Source of the DNA: Oleispira sp036960605
GTDB taxonomy: Bacteria > Pseudomonadota > Gammaproteobacteria > Pseudomonadales > Oceanobacteraceae
Length of the DNA stretch: 64,000 bases
Assembly (NCBI GenBank): GCA_036960605.1
Contig: JBALXI010000002.1
Coordinates: forward strand, 124,001-188,000
Direction: 5' to 3'
Shown: piece after piece, positions 18,525-27,177 of the stretch
How positions within the stretch are numbered: position 1 is the stretch's first letter
Layout: every line of letters starts with the position of its first letter
Made by a program: the position numbers and the translations under genes
Notes under the pieces: generated by a model
The model's database searches: none
What the model was told of the DNA's origin: nothing
What the model saw: the letters and a program-made list of their open reading frames with translations, nothing else

Positions 18525-18995
18525 ATGCCACAAATTGTTACTACAGAAATGACCGAGCTCGTGTCTCCAGGAATGGCCAACTTTTCTGGCAAGATGCACG
18601 GTGGTGAATTATTAAAGCTGCTGGATAAAGCGGCACTAACTTGCGGCATGCGTTATAGCAGTTTGTATTGCGTGACCTTATCAGTGGATAAAGTAGTTTT
18701 CCGTGAGCCGATTTTTATTGGTGAATTAGTGACCTTGTTAGCCACCGTGAATTATACCGGTCGTACTTCGATGGAAATTGGGATTAAAGTAATCGCTGAG
18801 GACCTAAGAGGTAAATCAGTACGCCATACCAATACCTGCTTCTTTACTATGATTGCAGTCGATGACGATGGTAAGCCAACGAAAGTGCCACCTTTAGTAT
18901 TGAATACTGAAGAACAGCGTAGCCGTTGGATAAGTGCTGAGAAACGTCGCGCGGCGAGTATTAATCTAGAAAAAGAATTGAAAGAAAGCGCTTAG
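18525..18995 (+). CDS. Hotdog-fold acyl-CoA thioesterase (YciA-like)
   Basis: The 156-residue protein has the hotdog thioesterase layout with the conserved SGKMHGGELLKLLDKAA, where the HGG and Asp are typical of the YciA/acyl-CoA thioesterase branch, followed by VDKVVFREPIFIGELV. It should cleave acyl-CoA to free acid and CoA in the cytoplasm. The chain-length preference cannot be read from sequence. AAAGAGA precedes the ATG. It ends before a strong shared terminator. Confidence 0.85.
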   Translation: MPQIVTTEMTELVSPGMANFSGKMHGGELLKLLDKAALTCGMRYSSLYCVTLSVDKVVFREPIFIGELVTLLATVNYTGRTSMEIGIKVIAEDLRGKSVRHTNTCFFTMIAVDDDGKPTKVPPLVLNTEEQRSRWISAEKRRAASINLEKELKESA

Positions 18996-19030
18996 TTAAT
19001 CTTCTTAACTGCTCATAGCTTAGGCATCAT

Positions 19031-19073
19031 AAAAAAAGGGCCGCTAACGTAATCCGTTAGCGGCCCTTTTTTG
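19031..19073. terminator. Bidirectional Rho-independent terminator
   Basis: A perfect 12-bp stem (GGGCCGCTAACG with CGTTAGCGGCCC) with a 5-base loop is flanked by A7 on one side and T6 on the other. It serves the convergent thioesterase and uraA genes. Confidence 0.97.
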
Positions 19074-19113
19074 TTTAATACCGTTCAATAAAAAGCGGTA
19101 TTAATATCCTGCC

Positions 19114-20442
19114 TTAAGAGCGTTTGTGATCAACGATATCTTCAGCAATCGCTTGCTCTTGCTCAAGAGACTCATCGTCTTTCTTAGTTTGTGGCAATAA
19201 TAAGTTCATCACAATCGCCACCAAGCCACATAGGCTGATGCCTTGTAGGCTGAAATCAGCGTTACCAATCGCCATGCCACCAATACCGAATACCAACGTC
19301 GTCGATACAATCACTAGATTACGTTGGTCGGTTAAGTCGACTTGAGCTTTCACTAAAATGTTCATGCCAACGCCCGCGATAGAACCGAACAATAGAATCA
19401 AAATACCGCCCATAACTGGCGTCGGGATCGTTTGTAATGCGATACCAAACTTACCGACGAAGGCTAAAATGATAGCAAAGCAAGCGGCCCAAATCATGAT
19501 GCGCGGATTGAACATCTTAGTCAGCATGACAGCACCGGTCACTTCAGAGTAAGTGGTATTAGGTGGGCCGCCAAATAAGGCTGCAGTGGACGTTGCAATA
19601 CCATCACCCAATAACGTACGGTGCAAACCAGGCTTCTTGGTATAGTCTTTACCGGTCACACTACCGATCGCTAAGATATCGCCAACGTGCTCAATCGCGG
19701 GGGCAATCGCCACCGGCAGCATGAACAAGATCGCTGCAATATTAAACTCTGGCGTGATGAAGTTAGGAATCGCAAACCATTCGCTGCTGGCAACGGCTTC
19801 TGTGCTAACCATACCCATGATCGATGCCATGATATAACCGACCAAAACGCCCGCCATAATCGGCAGTAAGCGCATGATGCCTTTGCCCAACGTTGCAACC
19901 AACAACGTCGTTAGCAGTGCAGACATAGAGACCAGCAAAGAATCCATATAAGGGAATAACTCAGCTGCGCCATCGCCTGTTTTACCCATCGCCATGTTCA
20001 CAGCAATCGGGGCTAAACCTAAACCAATCACCATGATGATTGGGCCAGTAACAACCGGAGGCATTAAGCGGTGCAAAAATCCCGCACCACGAACAGCAAC
20101 CAGTGTTGCAATCGCCACATATACTAAGCCCGATACAAACAAAGAACCCATTGCCGCAGCAATACCCCAAGTCTGAACGGAATAGGCAATCGGTGCGATG
20201 AATACAAAAGAAGAGGCTAAAAAGATAGGCACTTGTTGCTTAGTAATAAACTGAAAAATCAGCGTCCCAATACCGGCGGTGAATAACGCAACGCTAGGAT
20301 CAAGGCCGGTAATCAGTGGCATTAATACCAGTGCACCAAACGCCACGAACAGCATCTGTAAGCCCGCGAGCGCGTTACGCCACGTCGGCTGATTGAAGCT
20401 GCTTTGATCAACGCTACTTTTTGATAAAGAGTTGTCCGGCAT
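19114..20442 (-). CDS. uraA: Uracil permease (NCS2 family)
   Basis: A nucleobase:cation symporter of the NCS2 family with about 14 hydrophobic segments over 442 residues. The motif GDGIATSTAALFGGPPNTTYSE is diagnostic of the UraA uracil branch, and AIEHVGDILAIG carries the conserved substrate-binding Glu. It lies 43 bases after upp on the same strand, so uracil uptake and salvage are coupled. Confidence 0.93.
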   Translation of the reverse strand: MPDNSLSKSSVDQSSFNQPTWRNALAGLQMLFVAFGALVLMPLITGLDPSVALFTAGIGTLIFQFITKQQVPIFLASSFVFIAPIAYSVQTWGIAAAMGSLFVSGLVYVAIATLVAVRGAGFLHRLMPPVVTGPIIMVIGLGLAPIAVNMAMGKTGDGAAELFPYMDSLLVSMSALLTTLLVATLGKGIMRLLPIMAGVLVGYIMASIMGMVSTEAVASSEWFAIPNFITPEFNIAAILFMLPVAIAPAIEHVGDILAIGSVTGKDYTKKPGLHRTLLGDGIATSTAALFGGPPNTTYSEVTGAVMLTKMFNPRIMIWAACFAIILAFVGKFGIALQTIPTPVMGGILILLFGSIAGVGMNILVKAQVDLTDQRNLVIVSTTLVFGIGGMAIGNADFSLQGISLCGLVAIVMNLLLPQTKKDDESLEQEQAIAEDIVDHKRS

Positions 20443-20485
20443 ATTAATTCCTTAAACGTTATTGTTAATTTTTATTATTAAAAGA

Positions 20486-21112
20486 CTATTTAGTGCCGAA
20501 AATCTTGTCGCCTGCATCACCCAAACCTGGAATGATGTAGCCATTTTCGTTCAAGTGATCATCAATTGAAGCGGTATAGATATCCACATCTGGATGAGCG
20601 GCTTCTACTTTGGCAATACCTTCTGGCGCCGCGACTAAAATTAGCGCACGAATATCGGTACAACCGGCTTTTTTCAGTAAATCGATGGTGGCGTTCAATG
20701 AGCCGCCTGTCGCTAGCATTGGATCAATGATCAGTGCCATACGTTGGTCGATATCACTAGTAAGCTTTTCGAAGTAGGTTACTGGCTCTAGAGTTTCTTC
20801 GTCGCGGTAAAGGCCGACAACGCTAATTTTTGCGCTAGGCATTAGCTCTAATACACCGTCTAACATGCCAATGCCGGCACGTAGAATAGGCACAACCGTC
20901 GCTTTCTTACCGACTAAACGCTGGCCTGTTAACTCGCCGTCCCAACCTTCCATTTGGAAGTTCTCAAGTTCAAGGTCTTTGGTCGCTTCATACGTTAGCA
21001 AGCAGCCGACTTCAGATGCTAGCTGGCGAAAGCTACGAGTGCTCATATCTTTAGCGCGCATTAGGCTGATTTTGTGCTGAACAAGAGGGTGTTTGATTTC
21101 AAATACTGACAT
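20486..21112 (-). CDS. upp: Uracil phosphoribosyltransferase
   Basis: Upp converts uracil and PRPP to UMP. The 208 residues match E. coli Upp closely, with the PRPP-binding LIIDPMLATGGSLNATIDLL and the uracil-binding C-terminal YIIPGLGDAGDKIFGTK. It is the first gene of an upp-uraA salvage operon. Confidence 0.97.
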   Translation of the reverse strand: MSVFEIKHPLVQHKISLMRAKDMSTRSFRQLASEVGCLLTYEATKDLELENFQMEGWDGELTGQRLVGKKATVVPILRAGIGMLDGVLELMPSAKISVVGLYRDEETLEPVTYFEKLTSDIDQRMALIIDPMLATGGSLNATIDLLKKAGCTDIRALILVAAPEGIAKVEAAHPDVDIYTASIDDHLNENGYIIPGLGDAGDKIFGTK

Positions 21113-21302
21113 GATTTTGGATCCGGCTTAGATTTTTTCCATTTTTACATAAATTAGCCTAAAAGTGAGGGGGTTTTGTCATCTTTTTGTCCAATTGGTC
21201 AGGAAAAGTAGGAAGAATATGCTCTGAGGTTATTTCGTAGCAGCAGCCATTTAAGGGGATAGCTGGTAAAATGGCTGAAATAGATCATTTTTAGGAACGA
21301 CC

Positions 21303-21584
21303 ATGCCAGTAGCCGGTGTACGCCACATTCTTGTAAAAACCAGTTTAGAAGCCAATCGATTACGAGATCGTATCGCTAAAGGCGCTGATTTTGCCAAGCT
21401 AGCAAAGCAATTCTCTCAGTGCCCATCAGGTCAGAAAGCCGGTGGCGATTTAGGAGAAGTAAAGCCGGGACAGATGGTTCGTCAATTCGATAAGATCGTT
21501 TTTAAGAGTGAATTGATTAAAGTTCATGGCCCCGTAAAAACCCAGTTTGGCTTTCACTTGATACAGGTTTTATATCGCGCTTAA
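21303..21584 (+). CDS. ppiC: Small parvulin-type peptidyl-prolyl isomerase
   Basis: At 93 residues this is a stand-alone parvulin domain without signal peptide, like E. coli PpiC. It has GVRHILVKTSLEANRLRDRI at the start, CPSGQKAGGDLGEVKPGQMV in the middle, and PVKTQFGFHLIQVLYRA at the end, which covers the whole catalytic fold. It is cytoplasmic. TAGGAA lies close to the ATG. Confidence 0.93.
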   Translation: MPVAGVRHILVKTSLEANRLRDRIAKGADFAKLAKQFSQCPSGQKAGGDLGEVKPGQMVRQFDKIVFKSELIKVHGPVKTQFGFHLIQVLYRA

Positions 21585-21608
21585 TCTCAGCATTTAAAGT
21601 TGAGAGGC

Positions 21609-22697
21609 TTAAATTCTCTCAATCTGCTGATCGACAAAATCTTTAATCGCCGCTTGCGCTTCATGATGTATAGCGGTGAACTCTAAGTTAATCTCCCAAT
21701 GGTCGTCAAAGGGATTTACGCGAATAACGCGCGCGTAAATGGCACTGCTTTGATGGCTCATAAGAGACAGTGATAGTGCAATTTGTATTTCTTGTTGTAC
21801 GTCTAGCTTGATAGGCGATACGGCAAATATACCTCCATAGCTCAAATCGATGATACGGCCCTGATGTTCTTGGGGTAATACCTGCTTACCTTCTAAACAT
21901 TGAAACGCTAGGGGTGAATCCATTAAAATTCTGGGGCTTTTTCTGATTTCGCTTCTCGGGGGAACAAGCCTCGTGGGCTTGTTGGTGGCGACCAGTTCAT
22001 ATAGGTTCACTACATCGGTTTTGCCCTTAACTCGAACAGTATTTCTACTACCGATCTCGATAAAACTTTTTGCCTGCTGATAACAATTTTCACTAATCAA
22101 TATTTGCCCGCGCAAGCTATGGGCTTCTACTCGTGAAGCGAGATTTACCTCATCGCCGATGACTGTATATTCGCTATGAATGTAGGAACCGAGTTGGCCC
22201 GCAACAACTTCACCGGTATTGATTCCAATACCCATAAAGAGGGGAGGATAGTCATTTAGGTGAGTTTCACTATTGAATTCAGCCATGGCAATTTGCATAT
22301 CAATCGCGCAGGCCAATCCTCGCTCAAGATCATCTTCTTTCGAGGTGGGAGCGCCAAATAATACCATGATGGCATCACCCATGAATTTATCGATGGTGCC
22401 ATCGTAACGCTGAATGACTTCGCTCATTTTTAAAAAATATTGATTAAGTAAGTCGATGACTTCTAAGGCTGAATACCTTTCTGCCATGGCGGTAAAGCCC
22501 CGTAGGTCAGACAGTAAAATAGTGACGTGTTTAGATTGTAATAAGGGGTCTTCGTTATTAGCTTGGTTAATAATATGAACCAGTTGGTTTTGAAAGTGCT
22601 TATCTTGTAAGCAATCTGCACCACTGGATTCTTCATATTTTTCATTGATGATTTTGTTGATATTCTGGATAAGGTTTTGTTTGCTTGAGTATTGCAC
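21609..22697 (-). CDS. Class III nucleotide cyclase fused to a C-terminal PilZ-like domain
   Basis: Residues 55-235 form a class III adenylate/guanylate cyclase domain. The two metal-binding Asp are D64 (LLSDLRGFT) and D108 (FMGDAIMVLFG), the base-reading Lys is K104, and the transition-state Asn and Arg are N185 and R189 (DEVNLASRVE), so it should be active. Residues 250-360 start with an RKSPRI-like basic stretch and contain GRIIDLSYGGIFA, which fits a PilZ domain, known to bind cyclic di-GMP. This suggests an enzyme whose cyclic nucleotide output is governed by c-di-GMP (inference). The start is GTG with AAGGAC upstream. Confidence 0.85.
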   Translation of the reverse strand: MQYSSKQNLIQNINKIINEKYEESSGADCLQDKHFQNQLVHIINQANNEDPLLQSKHVTILLSDLRGFTAMAERYSALEVIDLLNQYFLKMSEVIQRYDGTIDKFMGDAIMVLFGAPTSKEDDLERGLACAIDMQIAMAEFNSETHLNDYPPLFMGIGINTGEVVAGQLGSYIHSEYTVIGDEVNLASRVEAHSLRGQILISENCYQQAKSFIEIGSRNTVRVKGKTDVVNLYELVATNKPTRLVPPRSEIRKSPRILMDSPLAFQCLEGKQVLPQEHQGRIIDLSYGGIFAVSPIKLDVQQEIQIALSLSLMSHQSSAIYARVIRVNPFDDHWEINLEFTAIHHEAQAAIKDFVDQQIERI

Positions 22698-22828
22698 AAG
22701 GCAAGTCCTTGTTAGGCGGTCTGCGGTTTAATGTCTCAATATAGATAAAAGTTTAGTTCAGTAGCAGGATGAAGTTATAGGAGGGGAAGAACGACAGGTT
22801 GTTTTGGATTGTAAGGATATTTGGTTAC

Positions 22829-22861
22829 AAAAAAGCCCACAATTAGAGTCTTTGTGGGCTT
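22829..22861 (-). terminator. Rho-independent terminator of the DUF2058 gene
   Basis: GCCCACA and TGTGGGC form a 7-bp stem. Read on the minus strand it is followed by a T6 run. It lies 23 bases after the stop of the DUF2058 gene. Confidence 0.85.
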
Positions 22862-22883
22862 CTGGCAGTCATAATCAGGGTGA

Positions 22884-23429
22884 TTACCACATTAAATCAT
22901 CAGGAATTTGGTAAGCCGCGTACGGATCATCTTCTTCAATTTCAGGAGATTGATTTTCGGCAATATAAATAAAGCATTCTTGATCACGTTGGCGAATCTT
23001 ATCTGCGACGCCAAGAGGAATAACAACGAAGGTTTTATTATCTTGCTCTGGGCTAGTAATAGCCAACTTGCCACGACTTAGGCGATCTTGAATATCGTCA
23101 TTGACGTAGATTTTCTTAATCTTAGTACCGGCAGTGAAGTTATAGGCGACATCGCCATTCACTCTAATGGTATTCATTTGGATCAGTTGCTTGATCTGCG
23201 CGCCAATGGCTTTTTCTTCGGCAGCGGCTTTCTTTTCAGCGTTAAGCACTTTATCGCGAGCCAATTTATCTTGCTTGGCTTTGTCTGCTAATACTTTAGC
23301 TTCGTCAATAACGTCGGCGCCATTACGGGCTTCTTTAACGTTTTTCTTTTTTTGCTTTTCAGCCTGCTTAGCTTTCTTTTTATCCGTTAGCCCCATGGAT
23401 AGCAGCTGTTCTTGTAATGTCTTTGCCAT
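22884..23429 (-). CDS. yaiL: DUF2058 (YaiL-like) nucleoprotein/polynucleotide-associated protein
   Basis: The 181-residue product opens with AKTLQEQLLSMGLTDKKKAKQAEKQKKK, the signature of DUF2058/YaiL proteins, and continues with a long Lys/Ala/Glu-rich helical region to about residue 75. A compact domain follows (NTIRVNGDVAYNFTAGTKIKKIYV), ending in an acidic tail. The family is linked with ribosomes or nucleic acid in annotation only; its function is not known. It is a single-gene unit with its own terminator. Confidence 0.9.
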   Translation of the reverse strand: MAKTLQEQLLSMGLTDKKKAKQAEKQKKKNVKEARNGADVIDEAKVLADKAKQDKLARDKVLNAEKKAAAEEKAIGAQIKQLIQMNTIRVNGDVAYNFTAGTKIKKIYVNDDIQDRLSRGKLAITSPEQDNKTFVVIPLGVADKIRQRDQECFIYIAENQSPEIEEDDPYAAYQIPDDLMW

Positions 23430-23470
23430 TTTCTTCTCGTTAAATTAATCGTCGATATTTATAATTTATT

Positions 23471-23643
23471 TGTAACTGTTCAGCAGGTTTTATAAACCGA
23501 TCCATGAATGGGTATTTATTCCACAAAACGGCGTGAATACTTCCCTGTAGCCTTAGTTCGGCTCCTGCCTCGCATATTTGTTCCACAAACACCCAATAAT
23601 GGATCTTATTCTGTCTAAATTTGAACGACCTGAATAGTTGCAA
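23471..23643. repeat. Palindromic interspersed element, copy A
   Basis: An imperfect long inverted repeat whose arms share GATCCAT-A-TGGGT-TTT-T and an outer AACT-TTCAG block. Its reverse complement matches copy B (29480-29678) nearly base for base through both arms and the core ACAGGGAAGTATTCACG. Copy B carries about 33 extra bases in the centre. A 67-codon open frame spans this copy by chance. It sits 27 bases from a second, differently armed element. No gene lies between 23430 and 23904. Confidence 0.88.
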
Positions 23644-23669
23644 AATATTTAAAATATTGGATGCTCAAA

Positions 23670-23830
23670 GCCTTCGCGTATCGGTATGAGGTGTGGCGTT
23701 TAAGGCCGTTAGATCCCAGGGATGGGATCTTCGAGCCCCCATGGAGCGTTAGCGCCGTGAATCCCTGCAACGGCCGGGGTTCACGGCGTGCCGCCTAACG
23801 ACATACCTCATATCGATAGCAAGCGAAGGC
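23670..23830. repeat. Palindromic interspersed element, copy C (different arms)
   Basis: Terminal arms GCCTTCGC...TATCGGTATGAGGT and ACCTCATATCGATAGC...GCGAAGGC are inverted repeats of about 23-26 bp with one 3-base indel. The interior has CATGGAGCGTTAGCG-CCGTGAATCCCTGCAACG, which matches the core of copy B although the arms do not. It lies downstream of dbpA. Confidence 0.85.
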
Positions 23831-23904
23831 GATTCGAAGGAAAAAGCTTAAATGCTCTTGAACTCGAAGCCAACGCACTAGATGCTTTTAAAGGCTCTTA
23901 TGCT

Positions 23905-25287
23905 TTAAAGGCGACGAACGCGGAAGCGACGACCCTTCATGTTTTGCTCTTGAATCAATCGTAATGCAATGCGCGCGCTAGGGCGAGCAACAGCAACATA
24001 CGCGTGATTCGGAAACATGTTGATCTTGCCAACGTCAGTACCCGGCACTTCACCGCCAGCCGTTAATGCACCTAAAATATCACCAGGGCGTAGCTTGCTC
24101 TTCTTGCCGCCATCGATGCATAAAGTAATCATGTTCGGCTTCTTCGGCTCGTAAGGGCTTTTAAGCTTACTGATATCGCTGGTATCATATTTCGTGTTCA
24201 TGTATTCATTAATCGCAAACATCTTCTTAACTTCAGAAGCGGCCATCAATGAAAGCGCTAAACCTTCTTTACCCGCACGGCCAGTTCGGCCAATACGGTG
24301 AACGTGAACTTCAGGATCACGCGTCACATCGTAGTTGATCACCAAATCAAGATCATCGATATCCAAACCACGAGACGCTACGTCAGTCGCAATCAAAATA
24401 GCGGCACTCTTATTCGAGAAACGAACCAATACCTGGTCGCGTTCGCGCTGTTCCATTTCACCTATTAAAGCAAGCGCGTGATAACCACGTTCACGTAAAA
24501 ATTCTAAAACGTCGTAGCAAGCTAACTTAGTATTACAGAAAATCACAGTCGACTCCGACGCTTTGCTGCCTAACAACGTTAGCAACGCTTCATCTTTATC
24601 TTTCATCTTTGGCACATCATAAAAGCGCTGGATAATTGTGCTTTTAGCTTGCTCATCTTTGATCGTAATCGTTTCAGGCTCGTGCTGAAATTCTTTACTC
24701 AGCGCCTGAATACCTTCTGGATAGGTCGCAGAAAATAACAACATCTGGCGGTCATATGGCGTATGGCTGATGATCTTAGTGATCTCATCAACAAAACCCA
24801 TATCCAACATGCGGTCAGCTTCATCCAAAACCACTGTTTCAACAGCGTTGAGGTCCAAAGTGCCTTTGTTAATGTGATCTGCAATACGACCCGGAGTACC
24901 GACAACAATGTGTGCGCCGTGTTCTAAAGAACCGATCTGTGGACCGATAGATTGGCCACCACACAAAGTTAAAATTTTGATGTTTTGCTGATAGCGCGCA
25001 AGCGTACGGATTTCATCCGCAACCTGAGTCGCCAATTCGCGAGTTGGGCATAAAACCAATGCCTGACAGCCGAAATTACGCTGGTTCAGTTTGGCTAAAA
25101 TACCGACGCCAAAAGCGGCTGTTTTACCACTACCGGTTTGGGCTTTGGCTAATACATCACGGCCTTCAATAACAAAAGGCAAAGCTTCGGCTTGAATCGG
25201 TGTCATGTTCAAATAACCCATTTGGTCTAGGTTATCGATCATGCCTTGCGGTAGCGCAAGAGAGGAAAATTTGGCTGGTTGGCTCAA
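23905..25287 (-). CDS. dbpA: ATP-dependent RNA helicase DbpA
   Basis: DbpA is a DEAD-box helicase for 50S ribosome assembly that recognises hairpin 92 of 23S rRNA. All helicase motifs are visible: AQTGSGKT, PTRELA, VLDEADRMLD, SAT and HRIGRTGRAG. The C-terminal 75 residues (SKLRPGDILGALTAGGEVPG and the basic end GRRFRVRRL) form the DbpA RNA-binding domain, which separates it from other DEAD-box proteins. The start appears to be TTG at 25287 with TGGAG eight bases upstream. Confidence 0.94.
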   Translation of the reverse strand: MSQPAKFSSLALPQGMIDNLDQMGYLNMTPIQAEALPFVIEGRDVLAKAQTGSGKTAAFGVGILAKLNQRNFGCQALVLCPTRELATQVADEIRTLARYQQNIKILTLCGGQSIGPQIGSLEHGAHIVVGTPGRIADHINKGTLDLNAVETVVLDEADRMLDMGFVDEITKIISHTPYDRQMLLFSATYPEGIQALSKEFQHEPETITIKDEQAKSTIIQRFYDVPKMKDKDEALLTLLGSKASESTVIFCNTKLACYDVLEFLRERGYHALALIGEMEQRERDQVLVRFSNKSAAILIATDVASRGLDIDDLDLVINYDVTRDPEVHVHRIGRTGRAGKEGLALSLMAASEVKKMFAINEYMNTKYDTSDISKLKSPYEPKKPNMITLCIDGGKKSKLRPGDILGALTAGGEVPGTDVGKINMFPNHAYVAVARPSARIALRLIQEQNMKGRRFRVRRL

Positions 25288-25503
25288 GGTGAAACTCCAC
25301 GAAAAGGGGCTGGTCTAGCAGAAAAAGGCATTATACCAGAACTTTCTAATGTTGCAGTATAGCCTTTGTTACCGCTGCTTTAGTGGGGCGCTAGAGGGGG
25401 AGCTAAAGAGTAAGCTAAGGACTGAATGGGACAGTAAATTCGAGCATAAATTTGATAAATCACCATTTGTGGCCAATTCTTAAGGTAGATCATTAAGGAG
25501 GAC

Positions 25504-26004
25504 ATGATGTCTGATGATATAAGCTTTATGACGAGTTTGTTAAACTTCGATCCTTTTACTTGGCAAGGCATTGCCACTTCGCTGTTATGCGGCACCATTG
25601 TCGGAGCCGAACGACAAATGCGCAATAAACCCGTCGGCATCCGCACAGCAACGTTAATTACTTTGGGTACTTACGCGTTTATCGTCTGTGCATTATCTAT
25701 TAGCAGTGAAATGACCGACCCTTCCAGAATCATTGGCCAAGTCATTACGGGCATCGGCTTTTTAGGTGCTGGAGTGATGTTAACGCGCCGCGGTGTGGTG
25801 TTTGGCGTTACCTCTGCGGCAACCATCTGGTGTATGGCATCGATTGGTGTCTGCGTTGCGATAGGAGAGCTGGCAACGGCAATTAAGCTCGCCATCGTCG
25901 TCGTTTCAGTCTTAGCAGGCGTCGATTTCATGGAAGACTACATGCTGAAAATTTCAAACGGTGTTAACAGCCGTTTCAAACGCTGGCGGAACCCAGAGGA
26001 ATAA
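25504..26004 (+). CDS. MgtC/SapB family membrane protein
   Basis: A 166-residue MgtC/SapB membrane protein with four or five hydrophobic segments. Characteristic sequences are GTIVGAERQMRNKPVGIRT, GQVITGIGFLGAGVML and ATIWCMASIGVCVAIG. Related proteins influence magnesium limitation survival and F-ATPase activity in pathogens. This short form lacks the extra C-terminal domain of MgtC itself, so the role is open. Two adjacent ATGs (25504, 25507) follow a perfect AAGGAG. Confidence 0.88.
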   Translation: MMSDDISFMTSLLNFDPFTWQGIATSLLCGTIVGAERQMRNKPVGIRTATLITLGTYAFIVCALSISSEMTDPSRIIGQVITGIGFLGAGVMLTRRGVVFGVTSAATIWCMASIGVCVAIGELATAIKLAIVVVSVLAGVDFMEDYMLKISNGVNSRFKRWRNPEE

Positions 26005-26008
26005 ATAT

Positions 26009-26689
26009 TCACAACAAAAAATAAATCGAAATAGCATGGCTAAACGCGCCTGCCATAACAAATAGGTGCCAAATCTCATGAAAGCCAAATGCATCAGGCC
26101 AAGGGTTCGGTCGTTTCGTACCATATACAACAGCGCCTAAAGTATAAGCAATACCGCCATAAAATAACCAATCAAAGGAAGCTACTGGCATCACTTCTTT
26201 CATGGTAGAAATACCAAAAACGCAGGCCCAGCCCATGCCCAGATAAATCAGGGTCGACAACCAACGCGGTGCGCCGATCCAGAATATTTTCAATAAAATG
26301 CCGGAAAATGCCAAGCCCCAAACTGCAATTAATAACGTCCAACCAAAAGTATCACGCAAGGCGATTAAGCAAATAGGCGTATACGTGCCGGCAATCATCG
26401 CAAAAATCGCCATATGATCGATGCGCTTAAGTTTTAGAATCTTCTCATCACTGCCTTGGGCAAGGTGATAAACCGCACTGCTGCCAAACATCAGAATCAT
26501 GCAGACCCCAAAAACAGCAACCGAGACCACTTGCCAAATATCACCATTAATACTGGCCTGAAACACAAAAAAGCACAGCACCACAAGACCGACAAGAGCG
26601 CCGAATAAGTGACTGAAACCGCTAAAAGGATCGCGGAAACGATCTTGAGAGTTAGGGGAAGTAAGAGGGGGAGTTGTCGAACTCGACAT
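26009..26689 (-). CDS. Hemolysin III family (PAQR-like) membrane protein
   Basis: A seven-helix membrane protein of the HlyIII/YqfA group. It contains DPFSGFSHLFGALVG, a conserved SSAVYHLAQG near helix two, DHMAIFAMIAGTYTPI, and the C-terminal FHEIWHLFVMAGAFSHAISIY. The His and Asp residues at these places form the metal site proposed for the PAQR superfamily. Start at 26689 gives a normal N-terminus and has GGATG nearby. Convergent with the mgtC-like gene, with only a few bases between. Confidence 0.9.
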   Translation of the reverse strand: MSSSTTPPLTSPNSQDRFRDPFSGFSHLFGALVGLVVLCFFVFQASINGDIWQVVSVAVFGVCMILMFGSSAVYHLAQGSDEKILKLKRIDHMAIFAMIAGTYTPICLIALRDTFGWTLLIAVWGLAFSGILLKIFWIGAPRWLSTLIYLGMGWACVFGISTMKEVMPVASFDWLFYGGIAYTLGAVVYGTKRPNPWPDAFGFHEIWHLFVMAGAFSHAISIYFLL

Positions 26690-26784
26690 GTTAAAGCATC
26701 CATACATAAAGTGATTGCAGCCAGTCTACAGGGATTCAATACAAAATTAGTGATTAATCGGAAAGAGTGTGGTGCTATACAGCG

Positions 26785-27084
26785 ATGCCTAACCTATCAA
26801 AGCCTTGGTTCATCTACCTCGTACGCAATAACCGCAATGCCTTATATACCGGAATCACCACCGACGTGGAACGACGTTTCTGTGAGCATCAAAGCAGTGG
26901 GCCAAAAGCGGCAAAAGCACTTAAGGGCAAAGGACCATTAAGTTTAGAATTCTCCTATCCGGTGGAAAACCGCGTAGTGGCCTCGCAGTTAGAATATCGA
27001 ATTAAAAAGCTCTCTAAAGCGAAAAAAGAGCAATTGATTAACTGCCCTGAATTACTGCAGGAATGGTCTCTGCTAAATCCTTAG
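26785..27084 (+). CDS. GIY-YIG nuclease superfamily protein (YhbQ/UPF0213-like)
   Basis: A single-domain GIY-YIG protein of about 99 residues. The eponymous motif reads as IYLVRNNRNALYTGIT, followed by the conserved Arg (VERRFCEHQ) and the Glu near ASQLEYRIKKLSKAKKE. E. coli YhbQ belongs to the same UPF0213 family and has been connected with DNA processing in vitro. A GTG at 26767 gives a six-residue longer alternative. Confidence 0.9.
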   Translation: MPNLSKPWFIYLVRNNRNALYTGITTDVERRFCEHQSSGPKAAKALKGKGPLSLEFSYPVENRVVASQLEYRIKKLSKAKKEQLINCPELLQEWSLLNP

Positions 27085-27177
27085 AGTCATTCCTTTTTTG
27101 TAACAAAATGTGTACTATCGTGCCTAATTCTAGAAAGCTAACTATAAAAATAATACTTCCAGATAAAGGAAAGCCTA

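Noticed and set aside
23440..23643. 67-codon minus-strand open frame
   Set aside because: It coincides with palindromic element copy A, whose close relative copy B does not keep the frame, and has no clear ribosome site.
26009..26689. Hemolysin virulence factor
   Set aside because: The family name is historical; members are PAQR-like membrane proteins common in harmless bacteria.
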